Positions 17,524 to 26,623 of a stretch of 64,000 nt of DNA are shown here, one piece after another (positions within the stretch are counted from its first letter, which is position 1; every line of letters begins with the position of its first letter). A model generated the notes under the pieces. It did not search any database and was not told where the DNA came from. It worked only from the letters and a program-made list of their open reading frames with translations. The position numbers were made by a program, and so were the translations under genes. Origin of the DNA: Streptomyces sp. WM6378 (GTDB lineage Bacteria > Actinomycetota > Actinomycetes > Streptomycetales > Streptomycetaceae); the NCBI RefSeq assembly GCF_001279695.1, contig NZ_LGDD01000339.1:62001-126000 (forward strand), in the 5' to 3' direction.

Positions 17524-18541
17524 GAGTGGCGCTCCCCTGGACGCGGTCGCTGTGGTGGCACGCGACACGGTGCACACCCCTGCCCGGGTCACCCGTGACC
17601 GGCCGGTCGGCGGGCGCCTGTTCCGCGCAGACGGTGGTGGCGTGGACGCAGCGCGGCGCGAAGGGGCAGCCGGTCAACTCGGCCTGCAGATCCGGGAGTT
17701 GACCGTCAATGGCGGCCAGTCGGCCCTGCGGCGCGTCGAGCCGTGGGGTGGCCGCGAGCAGGGCCTCCGTGTACGGGTGGCGGGGCCGGGCGAACAGGGC
17801 GTCGGCGGAACCCGTCTCGACGATCCGCCCGGCGTACATGACGTACACCCGGTCGCTGATGGTCGCGGCGAGGCCGAGGTCATGGGTGACGAAGAGCAGT
17901 GCGGTGCGGAAGCGGTCCCGCAGGTCGGCCAGGAGCGCGACGACTTCGGCCTGGGTCGTGACGTCGAGGGCGGTGGTGGCCTCGTCGGCGAGGAGCAGCG
18001 CCGGTTCGCCCATCAACGCGGCGGCGATCATGACGCGTTGGAGCATGCCGCCGGAGAGCTGGCCCGGGTAGCGGCGCAGCGCGGCGGTGGTGAGACCGAC
18101 CGCCACGAGCATCTCCCCCGCGCGCCGGTTGGCTTCTTCGGCGGGCATCATGGTGTTGAGGCGCAGGCTCTCGGTGAGGAAGTCGCCGATCCGGCGCAGC
18201 GGGTTGATGGCCGCCCGGGGGTCCTGGAAGATCATGGCGGCCGTGCCGGTGCGCAGGGCGCGCAGGCGTGCGGCGGTCATGGTGAGCACGTCCTCGCCCG
18301 CGACCCGGACGGTGCCCGAGGCGCCGGCTCCGGGTGGCAGCAGTCGCAGGACGCTGCGTGAGGTGAGTGTCTTGCCGGAGCCCGATTCGCCGACCAGCGC
18401 CACGGTCTCCCCGGCCGAGACACTGAGGTCGACGCCGTCGAGCACGGGCCGGGCGGTGCTCGGCAGCCGCAGGCGCAGACCCTTGATGTCGAGTACGTAC
18501 GGGACGGCTGACGGCTCCTCGACGGTGGCAGGGGTGTTCAT
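17516..18541 (-). CDS. ABC transporter ATPase, OppD/DppD type
   Basis: A 341-residue ATPase with Walker A GESGSGKTLTSR, Q-loop IFQDPRAAINPLR, signature LSGGMLQRVMIAAAL, Walker B LLLADEATTALD and H-loop VTHDLGL. The C-terminal oligopeptide-transporter extension has the Cys pattern CPFAPRCVHATTVC, expected to bind an Fe-S cluster in this subfamily. The start at 18541 overlaps the permease stop as ATGA. Confidence 0.92.
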
Positions 18542-19392
18542 CGGTCCCTCCTCGCGACGTGGTCGGCCCAGCGCTCGCCGACCACGTTGAACGCGACGAC
18601 GGTGAGCACGATCGCGGCGCACGGCCAGATCGCCGACAGGGGGTAGCCGCGCTGGATGGCGGTCTGGCCGTCGAGGACCATCCGGCCCCAGTCGGGGGTG
18701 AGCGCGGGGACGCCGAGGCCGAGGAAGGAGAGTCCGGCCAGGTCGATCAGGGCGTAGCCGAAGTTGATGGTGGACTGGGCGAGGACGACGGGCCCGATGT
18801 TGGGCAGGACGTGCCGCAGACAGATCTGCGTCCCGGAGTGACCCTGCACCAAGTAGGCGTTCACATAAGGTCGTTCACGCTCTGCGAGCACCAGGGAGCG
18901 GGTGAGCCGGCTGACGTACGGGAGGTAGGCGACGGCGAGCGCGATGACGGGTGCGGTGAGCCCCTCTCCGTACACCGCGACGATGAGGATCGCGAGGAGC
19001 ATGCCGGGGAAGGCGAAGACGAGTTCCGTGCTGCGGGAGAGGACGGAGTCGAGCCAGCCGCCCCGCCAGGCGGCGGTGGTTCCGATGGCCACGCCCGCCA
19101 GGGTGGAGAAGGCGACCACTCCGAGCGGGCCGAGGAGCGAGGCGCGGGCACCCATGACGAGGCGGGCGAGGGTGTCGCGGCCGGAGGAGTCGACACCGAA
19201 GGGGTGGGCGGCGGACGGGCCCGCGAGCGCGTTGCCCAGGTCCACCGCGTTGGGGTCGGCCGGAGCCAGCCAGGGGGCGAGCAGCGCCGCCAGCACGACG
19301 AGGGTGACGAAGCCGAGGCACAGCAGGTACAGCGGTGCGTGGGGCGTGCGGAGCCGGGAGAGGCCGGGGCGCCGCAGGACGGCGACGCTCAT
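18538..19392 (-). CDS. ABC transporter permease, OppC/DppC type
   Basis: A 284-residue permease with an N-terminal TM anchor (LYLLCLGFVTLVVLAALLAPWL) and five further TM helices. The HPFGVDSSGRDTLARL segment is diagnostic of DppC/OppC, and the EAA-like loop is near LAGLSFLGLGVPALTPDWG. The ATG overlaps the OppB stop (ATGA). Confidence 0.9.
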   Translation of the reverse strand: MSVAVLRRPGLSRLRTPHAPLYLLCLGFVTLVVLAALLAPWLAPADPNAVDLGNALAGPSAAHPFGVDSSGRDTLARLVMGARASLLGPLGVVAFSTLAGVAIGTTAAWRGGWLDSVLSRSTELVFAFPGMLLAILIVAVYGEGLTAPVIALAVAYLPYVSRLTRSLVLAERERPYVNAYLVQGHSGTQICLRHVLPNIGPVVLAQSTINFGYALIDLAGLSFLGLGVPALTPDWGRMVLDGQTAIQRGYPLSAIWPCAAIVLTVVAFNVVGERWADHVARRDR

Positions 19393-20348
19393 GCGGCGGA
19401 CCTCCGGGGGCTGAGGGCGATGCGCGGGTCGACCAGGGGGTGGACCAGGTCGACGACCAGGTTCACCGCCATGAACAGGCCGACCATGGTCAGGGAGATG
19501 GCCTGCACGGTGGGAAAGTCCTTGGTGGTGATGGAGAGTTCGAGGAGCTGGCCGATGCCGCCGACACCGAACGCCGACTCCACCAGGACGGTGCACACCA
19601 GGAGGGTGGAGACGATCAGGCCGCCGGTGGTGAGCACGGTGCCGAGCGCGTTGCGGAACACATGACGGCTCATCACCTTGCGTCGGGGCACGCCCCGGCT
19701 GAGGGCCACCGTGACATGTTCCTGGCCCAGGACGTCGAGCATGGCGCTGCGGGTGACGCGGGCCAGCATGCCGATCAGGTACAGGGCCAGCGCGATGGCG
19801 GGCAGGGTCAGGTGCCAGATCATCCGGGCGAGCCCGTCGCCGGTTCCGCCGGCCGGGAACCAGTGCAGCCGCACCGCGAACAGGCCCTGGAGCAGCACCG
19901 CGGCGACGAAGGACGGGGTGCCGACGGCGAGCGTGGTGGTGACCAGGATCGTCGAATCCACGACGCCGCCCCGCACCGCGGCGATCCGGCCGAGGACGAG
20001 GCCCGCGACCACGACGAGACCGAGCGCCATGGCTACCAGCAGCAGGGTGCTGGGCAGCCGGTCGGCGAGCAGCCGCGACACGTCCGTGCGGTACGTGATC
20101 GAGCGGCCGAAGTCACCGTGCAGGAGCTGGCCGAGCCAGCGGAAGTACCGTACGGCGAACGGGTCGTCGAGGTGGTACTGATGGTTGATCGCCTCCAGGG
20201 CGGACAGCGAGGCGGAGCGCCCCGAGAGGAGGAAGCTCGCCGGGCTGCCCGGCGCCAGATACATCGCGCCGAAGATCACGAACGAGGCGGCGAGCAGTGT
20301 GGCCGCCATTTCGGCGAGGCGGCGCAGGGCGAATCTGAGGAAGCTCAC
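19389..20348 (-). CDS. ABC transporter permease, OppB/DppB type
   Basis: A 319-residue permease with six TM helices, APGSPASFLL near the N-terminus and the DFGRSITYRTDVSRLLADRLP block typical of DppB/OppB. The GTG at 20348 overlaps the solute-binding-protein stop as GTGA; the longer open frame upstream is a shadow. Confidence 0.9.
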   Translation of the reverse strand: MSFLRFALRRLAEMAATLLAASFVIFGAMYLAPGSPASFLLSGRSASLSALEAINHQYHLDDPFAVRYFRWLGQLLHGDFGRSITYRTDVSRLLADRLPSTLLLVAMALGLVVVAGLVLGRIAAVRGGVVDSTILVTTTLAVGTPSFVAAVLLQGLFAVRLHWFPAGGTGDGLARMIWHLTLPAIALALYLIGMLARVTRSAMLDVLGQEHVTVALSRGVPRRKVMSRHVFRNALGTVLTTGGLIVSTLLVCTVLVESAFGVGGIGQLLELSITTKDFPTVQAISLTMVGLFMAVNLVVDLVHPLVDPRIALSPRRSAA

Positions 20349-22000
20349 TGTGCGGCCCCCACATCCGCCGCCCATGGGTAGTAGAGGTAGGAGATGGTGG
20401 TGGGGGCGCCAGTGATCCGCTTGTTGAGGAACACGGCGGTCGGCCATTCGGCGACCGGGATCCACAACACCTGCTCGGCCGCCTTCTGCTGGAGCTTGGC
20501 CTCGACGGCGAAGCGGGTGGCCGGGTCGTAGGCGGCGCGTGCCTGGTCGACGAGCTGGTCGTAGGCGCGGTCGCTGTATCCGGCGTAGTTCTGGTAGGAG
20601 CCGGTGCGGAAGTTGCTGAGGAGGTCCAGGGGGTCGGTGATGGAGTCGTAGTACGTCTCGGGGAACAGGTCGATGCCCTCGCGTGCCTTGGGGTCGGTGA
20701 ACAGTGCGGTGAAGGCGTTGGGGGCGATCGTCTTCAGCTGGACGTCGAGCCCGATCTGGGTGCCGGCCGCCTGGAGGGCGGTGGCGAGCAGTGACACGTC
20801 CTGGCCGATCGAGCTGGTCGCGACGGTCACCTTCTTTCCGGTGGCTCCGGCTTGCTTGACGAGCCTTCGGGCCTCGTCCAGGTTGGGCTCGACGGAGGGG
20901 AGGCCGTCGAAGGCCTCGTGCCGGACCTGCTCGGGCGCGGTGACCCAAGCCGCCTTGGCGGTAAGGGAGTTGGTGACGGTCCCTGCGCCACCGAGGCCGG
21001 TCTTCACGAAGCCCCGACGGTCCAGGGCCAGGGCCAGGGCGCGCCGGACGCGGACGTCACCGAGCACACCGTGCATGTCGGTCACGTTGACGTTGTCGGT
21101 GCTGAGGCCCTCACCGAAGTAGAGGGTGCCCGCGCCGCTGGAGCGCAGTGCGCCGTAGCTCTCGGTGGGGATGAGGTATCCGCCGTCCACTTCGCCGCTG
21201 AGCATGGCCTTGGTACGCGCGGAGGAGTCGGTGAGGAAGCGGAACACCGCTTTCCCCGATTTGGCCTTGGCGCCCCAGTAGCCGGCGAACCGGTCGAGTT
21301 CGATCGACTGTCCCTTGCTCCAGGTCCCGAGCTTGTACGGTCCGGTGCAGTCGAGGCCGCCCGAGGTGCCGTACTCCTTGCCCGCCGCCCGGACTCCGGC
21401 CCGGCTCGCGACCACGCCGGCGGCCGTCGCCATGTACTGGGGGAACTGGGAGTCGGGCTGCTTCAGTTTTACGGTGACCTGGAGCGGGCCGGTCTTGGTG
21501 AGCGTGGCGACGTTCTGGAAGACCTGCGCCCAGGCGGCTCCGTTGTCGGGGTTCATCTGCCGGCCGAGGCTGAACACGACGTCGTCGGCGGTCAGGGTAC
21601 TGCCGTCGTGGAAGTGCACTCCGGGGCGCAGGTCGTAGACCCACGTCAGCGGGTCGGGGTTGGTGGCCTTCTCGGCCAGGCCCGGCGCAAGCTTGAGCTG
21701 GGGCGTCCAGCGCATGAGGCTCTCGCAGACATTGGAGAGGATCATGTTCTGCGGGTAGTCGAAGGCGGAGATGTAGTCGAGCGTCGGGGGCTCCGCGTAG
21801 AGGGCCCAGCTGAAGGAGCCGATCTCGCCCTTGGCGGGCGGGGTGCCGGCGGAGAGCTCGAAGTCCGCTGTCTTTCCTGGGGAGTTGGTGCCGGGAGGTC
21901 CCGCACAGGCGGAGATGAGGAGGGCGGCGGCCAGGGCCGTCGCGATCAGGGCGAGCCGGTGGGGACGGCGTCCTCCTGGCCGGGGCGGTGGAATGGGCAT
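20345..22000 (-). CDS. Solute-binding lipoprotein, family 5 (peptide/nickel type)
   Basis: A 551-residue lipoprotein: basic N-terminus, hydrophobic segment and lipobox LISAC with the acylated Cys near residue 32. The mature part has the SBP family 5 pattern (SWALYAEPPTLDYISAFDYPQNM, WVYDLRPGVHFHDGSTLTADDVVFSLGR). The family binds peptides, nickel complexes, opines or polyamine-like ligands; position between two agmatine deiminase genes argues for agmatine, N-carbamoylputrescine or related ligands, while nearby urease genes make nickel an alternative. ATG 22000 is preferred for AGAGGAA upstream. Confidence 0.92.
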   Translation of the reverse strand: MPIPPPRPGGRRPHRLALIATALAAALLISACAGPPGTNSPGKTADFELSAGTPPAKGEIGSFSWALYAEPPTLDYISAFDYPQNMILSNVCESLMRWTPQLKLAPGLAEKATNPDPLTWVYDLRPGVHFHDGSTLTADDVVFSLGRQMNPDNGAAWAQVFQNVATLTKTGPLQVTVKLKQPDSQFPQYMATAAGVVASRAGVRAAGKEYGTSGGLDCTGPYKLGTWSKGQSIELDRFAGYWGAKAKSGKAVFRFLTDSSARTKAMLSGEVDGGYLIPTESYGALRSSGAGTLYFGEGLSTDNVNVTDMHGVLGDVRVRRALALALDRRGFVKTGLGGAGTVTNSLTAKAAWVTAPEQVRHEAFDGLPSVEPNLDEARRLVKQAGATGKKVTVATSSIGQDVSLLATALQAAGTQIGLDVQLKTIAPNAFTALFTDPKAREGIDLFPETYYDSITDPLDLLSNFRTGSYQNYAGYSDRAYDQLVDQARAAYDPATRFAVEAKLQQKAAEQVLWIPVAEWPTAVFLNKRITGAPTTISYLYYPWAADVGAAQ

Positions 22001-22086
22001 CGGAGCGGTTCCTCTCCGTACGGGCACGATGGAGGGTGAGGGGGGCGGCCTGGGCGGCTACAGGCCTGGCGGACGGGCGGCGGCGC

Positions 22087-23100
22087 TCAGCGCGAGGAAT
22101 CAGGCGCGGCGGGCACCTGCTGGGTGATGCAGTGGACTCCTCCGCCGCCGTGGGCGAGCGCCCGGGCGGGCACGCCGACGACCTTGCGGTCAGGACAGGC
22201 CGCGGCGATGACCGCCAGGGCCTCGGCGTCCTGGGGCAGGCCGGCGACGGGGACGACCACCCCGCCGTTGGCCAGGTAGAAGTTGAGGTAGCCGACCTCG
22301 ACGGGGGCGCCGTCGACCTCGGTGAACGCGCTCTGCGGAAGGTCGATGATCTCCAGGGTGCGGCCCTGGGCGTCCGGGGTGGCTTCGAGGACCGCGCGGT
22401 TGGCCCGCATCCGGGCGTGGTCGGGGTGCCCTGGATCATCGGGGAGCTGGACCAGGACCCGGCCCGGGGCGACGAAGGCGCAGACGCCGTCCACGTGTCC
22501 GTCGGTCTCGGTGTCCAGGAGCCCGCCGTACGGCAGCCAGATGACCTTGGTGACGCCGAGCCCGGCCTTCAGCTCCGCCTCGATCTCCTCCCTGCTCAGG
22601 CGCGGATTGCGGTTGGGATGGAGCAGGCACTGCTCGGTGGTGATCAGGGTGCCCTCGCCGTCCACGGTGATCGCCCCGCCCTCCAGGACCATTTCGGAGC
22701 GGACGGTGCGCTCGCCGAGGTGCTCCAGGAGCAGCGCGCTGACGCGGTCGTCGGCGTCGTACGGATGGTGCTTGCCGCCCCATGCGTTGAACCGGAAGTC
22801 GACGCCGGCCCGGCGGCCGTCGGGGCCGAGCACGAAGATGGGCCCGGAGTCCCTGAACCACGAGTCGTCCAGGGGCAGTTCGATCACCTCGATGCCGTCG
22901 CCGCACAGTGCGCGGGCGTCGTCTCCGTGGCCGGGCGGCGCGACCATGGTCACCGGCTCGAACTCCGCGATGGCTCGGGCCACTTGGGCGTACTCCTGCT
23001 TGGCCTGCGCCAGGACGGCGCCCCAGAGGTCGTGGCGGGTGGGCCACGCCATCAGGCAGCGCTCGTGCTCGGTCCACTCGGCGGGCATGCGGAAGGTCAT
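22087..23100 (-). CDS. aguA: Agmatine deiminase, cytoplasmic
   Basis: A 337-residue enzyme without signal peptide, close to usual AguA length. Blocks: MPAEWTEHERCLMAWP, LDDSWFRDSGPIFVL, FRFNAWGGKHHPYDADD, LEGGAITVDGEGTLITTEQCLL, TDGHVDG with catalytic His, and GGGGVHCITQQVP with nucleophile Cys324. It hydrolyses agmatine to N-carbamoylputrescine and ammonia. The ATG at 23100 fits homologues; GAAGAGAG precedes it. It is the first gene of the operon continuing with the ABC importer, 86 bp upstream of the SBP, and has the TetR-type operator about 145 bp upstream. Confidence 0.92.
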   Translation of the reverse strand: MTFRMPAEWTEHERCLMAWPTRHDLWGAVLAQAKQEYAQVARAIAEFEPVTMVAPPGHGDDARALCGDGIEVIELPLDDSWFRDSGPIFVLGPDGRRAGVDFRFNAWGGKHHPYDADDRVSALLLEHLGERTVRSEMVLEGGAITVDGEGTLITTEQCLLHPNRNPRLSREEIEAELKAGLGVTKVIWLPYGGLLDTETDGHVDGVCAFVAPGRVLVQLPDDPGHPDHARMRANRAVLEATPDAQGRTLEIIDLPQSAFTEVDGAPVEVGYLNFYLANGGVVVPVAGLPQDAEALAVIAAACPDRKVVGVPARALAHGGGGVHCITQQVPAAPDSSR

Positions 23101-23244
23101 CACAACTCTCTTCGTCAGGACTTCGAAAGGACTGCGAAAGGGGGGCCACGGGGGTGGGTGGCGGATTCCGGACCGGTCGTTCAGGGTTCGATCCGGGCGG
23201 ACGATGGCCGTGCTGACCGCTGGTGTGCCCGGAATACTCCACCG

Positions 23245-23261
23245 AACTGAAAATTCAGTCA
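23245..23261. promoter_or_regulatory. TetR-type operator copy 1, ACTGAAAATTCAGTC
   Basis: An inverted repeat ACTGAA-AA-TTCAGT with right flank CA, matching 25841-25858 and 27255-27272 except at its left outer bases. It lies between the ureC stop and the aguA-ABC operon, in the latter's promoter region. Confidence 0.75.
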
Positions 23262-23293
23262 AGACAAAGGACCGAAGGATCTCGGCCACCCGG

Positions 23294-24995
23294 CTACAGG
23301 AAGTACAGGCGGCTCAGCGGCACTTCCTGCGCCGGGCCGGAGCGGATCGGGGCGCCGTCCAGGGTCACGAGTCCGCTGTCCGCCCCGACCTGGACCTCGC
23401 CGAGGCGCGTGTTGTTCACCAGGTCCGCCGGGCCGATGCCGCGGGTGCCGCGCACCGCGACCCGTCGGCGCCGCGTCGCCAGGGCGTCGTACGGCCGGCC
23501 GGAGGACCCGGACTCGGCGGCGGCCCGGCTGACGAACGCCACCGACAGGTCGGCCGCGGTCGCGCCGTGGGCGCCGAACAGCGGGCCGAGGACGAGGGGT
23601 TCGCAGCGGTCGGTGGCGGCATTGGGGTCGCCGGTCACGCCGTAGGCGGGGAAGCCGGCCTTGAGGACCAACTGGGGCTTCGCACCGAAGGAATGGGGCC
23701 ACCACAGCACGATGTCCGCGAGCTTGCCGGTCTCGATGGAGCCGACCTCGTGCGAAAGGCCGTGCGCGATCGCCGGGTTGATGGTGAGTTTGGCGATGTA
23801 GCGCAGGACGCGGGCGTTGTCGTCGCCGGGCCCGTCGCCCTCCAGGGGGCCGAGCTCGGCCTTCATCTTCCCGGCGACGGCGAAGGTGCGGCGCACGGTT
23901 TCCCCGGCCCGCCCCATGCCCTGCGCGTCGGACGAGGTGATCCCGATGACCCCGAGGTCGTGGAGCACGTCCTCGGCTCCCATGGTCCCCGCGCGGATGC
24001 GGTCGCGGGCCATGGCCGCATCGCCGGGAAGCTCCGGCTGCAGGCCGTGCACGGACACGATCATGCCGTAGTGCTCGGCGACCGCGTCCCGGCCGAACGG
24101 CAGGGTGGGGTTGGTGGACGACCCGATGACGTTCGCAACGCCCGCCATGCTCAGCACATCGGGTACGTGTCCGCCGCCGCAGCCCTCGATGTGGAAGGCG
24201 TGGATGGTGCGACCTTCGAGCACCTTCAGGGTGTCCTCGACGGTGAGGCATTCATTCAACCCGTCGCTGTGCAGGGCGACTTGGACGTCGTGCTCCTCCG
24301 CCACGCGCAGCGCGGTGTCGAGCGCCCGGGTGTGCGCGCCCATGTCCTCGTGGCCCGCAGGCGCCACCCTCGGCCAGCGCCTCCACCAACGGCGCGCCGT
24401 CCGACGACGAACCCCGGCCGAGGAAGCCGATGTTGACCGGCCAGGCGTCGAAGGCGTTGAACGCGTGGCGCAGCGCCCAGGGTGAATTGACGCCGACGCC
24501 CCAGGCCGGCCCGATCTCCTGGCCGATGATCGTGGTGACACCGGAGGCCAGGGACGCCTCCATGATGCGGGGCGACAGCAGGTGTACGTGGGTGTCGACG
24601 GCGCCCGCCGTGGCGATCATGCCCTCGCCGGAGACGATCGTCGTGCCGGTGCCGACCACGACGTCCACCCCGGACAGCGTGTCCGGGTTGCCCGCCCGGC
24701 CGATGGCCGCGATCCGCCCCTCGCGGATGCCGATGGACACCTTGCGGATCCCGAGGGCCGCGTCGATCACCAGGACGTTGCTGATGACGACGTCACAGGT
24801 CTCGCGGACCGCGGCCGCCTTCAGGTGCAGCCCGTCACGGGCGGTCTTCCCGAACCCGGCCAGGAACTCATCGCCCGGGGCCTGTGAGTCGGACTCCACC
24901 CGCACCACCAGGCCGGTGTCTCCGAGGCGTACCCGGTCACCGGCCCGCGGGCCGTGCACGGCCGCGTACTCGCGCGCGTCGATGGAGTTGTTCAC
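23294..24995 (-). pseudogene. ureC: Urease alpha subunit, frameshifted
   Basis: UreC is encoded in two frames. The first (from GTG 24995, overlapping the ureAB stop as GTGA) runs through NNSIDAREYAAVHGPRAGDR and the nickel motif DTHVHLLSP to LAEGGACG. The second resumes at HEDMGAHTRALD, then HSDGLNE, HIEGCGGGHVPD and SSDAQGMGRAGE to the end. At 24353/24354 the match needs three residues (family Leu/Phe-Lys-Leu/Val before HED) where one base is present, consistent with an 8-bp deletion. The missing Lys is the carbamylated nickel-bridging residue. Restoring 8 bp gives 569 codons, the normal UreC length. The flap Cys of typical ureases also appears as Val (SVHGL). It is a pseudogene unless the lesion is a sequence error. 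Confidence 0.85.
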
Positions 24996-25708
24996 GGTGC
25001 CGCCTCCAGGTCTTGGTCGTCGTTCGGGCCGGCACCGAGATAGCCGCACGCCGCCGCCCGGCGCAGCGCCTCCCGCTTGGCACCCGGGGCGTCCAGCGGC
25101 CCGTCGACCAGACCGGCGAAGCCGATGACGACGCGGTCGCCGCCGATGGGCACGAGCGGGACCTCGCGGGAGGTGCCCGGGGCGAACCTCGTGGACGTTC
25201 CCGCGGGCTCGGCCAGCCGCATTCCGAAGGCGGCGGCCCGGTCGAAGTCCAGGCGGGGGTTGGCCTCGAAGAAGTGGAAGTGCGAGGTGACGCTGACCGG
25301 GACCGGGGCGGTGTTGCGGACCGTCACCACACACACCGGCTCGGGGCCGGGGACCGCCTCGGCGCCGGGCAGTACCGCCCCCGGCGCGCGGGCCCCGAGG
25401 CCGCCCCCGCCGAAAGGATCGCTGACGACGGCCAGCCTGCTCCCGTCGTCGAAGACCGCCTCCACATGGATCTCGGTGACGACATCGGGCACGCCGGGCA
25501 GTACGTCCCCGGACCCGAGCACCAGGCGGGCCGCGGCGACGGCCTCGGCGAGGCGGGCACCGTCCCGGGCCGCCTCGCACACGGTGTCGGCGATCAGGGC
25601 GGTCGCCTCGGGCACGTTCAGGAGGCACCCCCGGGCTCTGCGGGCCCGGGCCAGTTCCGCGGCGCCGAACAGCAGCAGCCGGTCGCGTTCCGTGGGTGTC
25701 AGCCGCAT
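24992..25708 (-). CDS. ureAB: Urease gamma-beta fusion subunit
   Basis: A 238-residue fusion. Residues 1-100 match UreA (MRLTPTERDRLLLFGAAELA, ARGCLLNVPEATALIAD, VPDVVTEIHVEAVFDDGSRL) and residues about 105-225 match UreB (VTVRNTAPVPVSVTSHFHFFEANPRLDFDR, GMRLAEPAGTSTRFAPG). Fused gamma-beta subunits are known in Helicobacter and some actinomycetes. It precedes the broken ureC with a GTGA overlap. No ureD, E, F or G accessory genes are present here, so nickel loading would need accessory proteins encoded elsewhere. The operator at 25841 is 133 bp upstream of the ATG. Confidence 0.9.
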   Translation of the reverse strand: MRLTPTERDRLLLFGAAELARARRARGCLLNVPEATALIADTVCEAARDGARLAEAVAAARLVLGSGDVLPGVPDVVTEIHVEAVFDDGSRLAVVSDPFGGGGLGARAPGAVLPGAEAVPGPEPVCVVTVRNTAPVPVSVTSHFHFFEANPRLDFDRAAAFGMRLAEPAGTSTRFAPGTSREVPLVPIGGDRVVIGFAGLVDGPLDAPGAKREALRRAAACGYLGAGPNDDQDLEAAP

Positions 25709-25840
25709 GTCCGCGCCTTCGGGCGGGGGCGTTGTACGGGCGCGAAGGCCGGGTCATGGATGCGCATGAGGGGAGATCTCTTTCGATCGGGGCCGACATT
25801 CGATTGGGCGGGCCGGCAGCACGTGGCCTGAACATCGCAC

Positions 25841-25858
25841 TGACTGAAAATTCAGTCA
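25841..25858. promoter_or_regulatory. TetR-type operator copy 2, TGACTGAAAATTCAGTCA
   Basis: An 18-bp inverted repeat, TGACTGAA arms around AA, between the leftward ureABC unit and the rightward tetR pair. It could control ureABC and autoregulate the TetR genes (132 bp before the first tetR start). Identical on the opposite strand to 27255-27272. Confidence 0.8.
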
Positions 25859-25989
25859 AGAGGTTCGGCGGCGATACAAAGCGATACAAGCGGACCGGGT
25901 ACCCCAAGGCTTGGGCGGCGAGGCCCGCTGCCCTTTGTGCGACGAACCAGGGGACAGGGCCCTGACCGGGGCGGATAGGGTGGGGAACC

Positions 25990-26571
25990 GTGGGCGACCG
26001 TAGAACAGCGATCATGGAAGCAGCCGCGCGGGTCATCGCCCGGCGCGGGGTGCGTGGCCTGCGCGTCGAGGAGCTGGCCGCCGAGGCCGGGGTGTCCACC
26101 GCGCTGATCTACTACCACTTCAAGGACCGCGCCGGAATCCTGCGCCGCACCCTGGAGTTCATCAGCGACCGCGCCGAGCGCTACACCACCGAGCGCGAAA
26201 CGGACGCCGCACCGCTGAGTCCCCGGCAGGAGCTGGAACAGACCCTGCTCCTTGAACTGCAGGACGAGCCCGTGGTGCGGGAGAACAGCACCGCCTGGGG
26301 CGAGCTGCGGGCGAACGCCATATTCGAGCCCGAGCTCCGGGAAGACCTCGCCAAGGCCACGTTGATCTGGGTGCAGGAGATCGCCGATCTCCTCGGCCAG
26401 GTCAGCCCCATGTCCCCGGCCACCAGCCTGGCCGCCTCGGCCGAGCGGCTCACCGCGCTCCTCGAAGGTCTCAGCATGCGCTGGCTCAGCGGCATTCTCC
26501 CCTTGGCTCACGCCCGCACCCTGCTCCTTGAGGCCGTCGCCGTGGAGTTGGAGCGGCTCGCTCGCCGATAG
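25990..26571 (+). CDS. TetR-family regulator, first of a tandem pair
   Basis: A 193-residue TetR protein. The HTH is RGVRGLRVEELAAEAGVSTALIYYHFKDRAGIL in residues about 18-50, followed by an all-helical ligand domain. The GTG start is taken because the helix-1 segment IMEAAARVIARRG needs residues before it; the ribosome site is weak. It is a paralogue of the next gene (GVRGLRVE, AAEAGVS, LIYYHF, VRENS, WGE shared). The tandem pair lies among three copies of one operator, so one or both very likely bind it. Confidence 0.92.
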   Translation: MGDRRTAIMEAAARVIARRGVRGLRVEELAAEAGVSTALIYYHFKDRAGILRRTLEFISDRAERYTTERETDAAPLSPRQELEQTLLLELQDEPVVRENSTAWGELRANAIFEPELREDLAKATLIWVQEIADLLGQVSPMSPATSLAASAERLTALLEGLSMRWLSGILPLAHARTLLLEAVAVELERLARR

Positions 26572-26623
26572 CGGCACGTGCCGTACGGCGAGCGCACCGC
26601 ACCTGAGTGGCTACTGTACGAAG

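Noticed and set aside
23294..24541. Programmed frameshift in ureC
   Set aside because: No slippery sequence is present at 24353, and a simple +1 or -1 shift would still leave the conserved Lys tripeptide missing; a deletion explains it better.
24252..26099. Large frame joining the start of ureC with sequence upstream of ureAB
   Set aside because: Only the part from 24995 downwards matches UreC; the rest is antisense or out of frame relative to ureAB and the first tetR.
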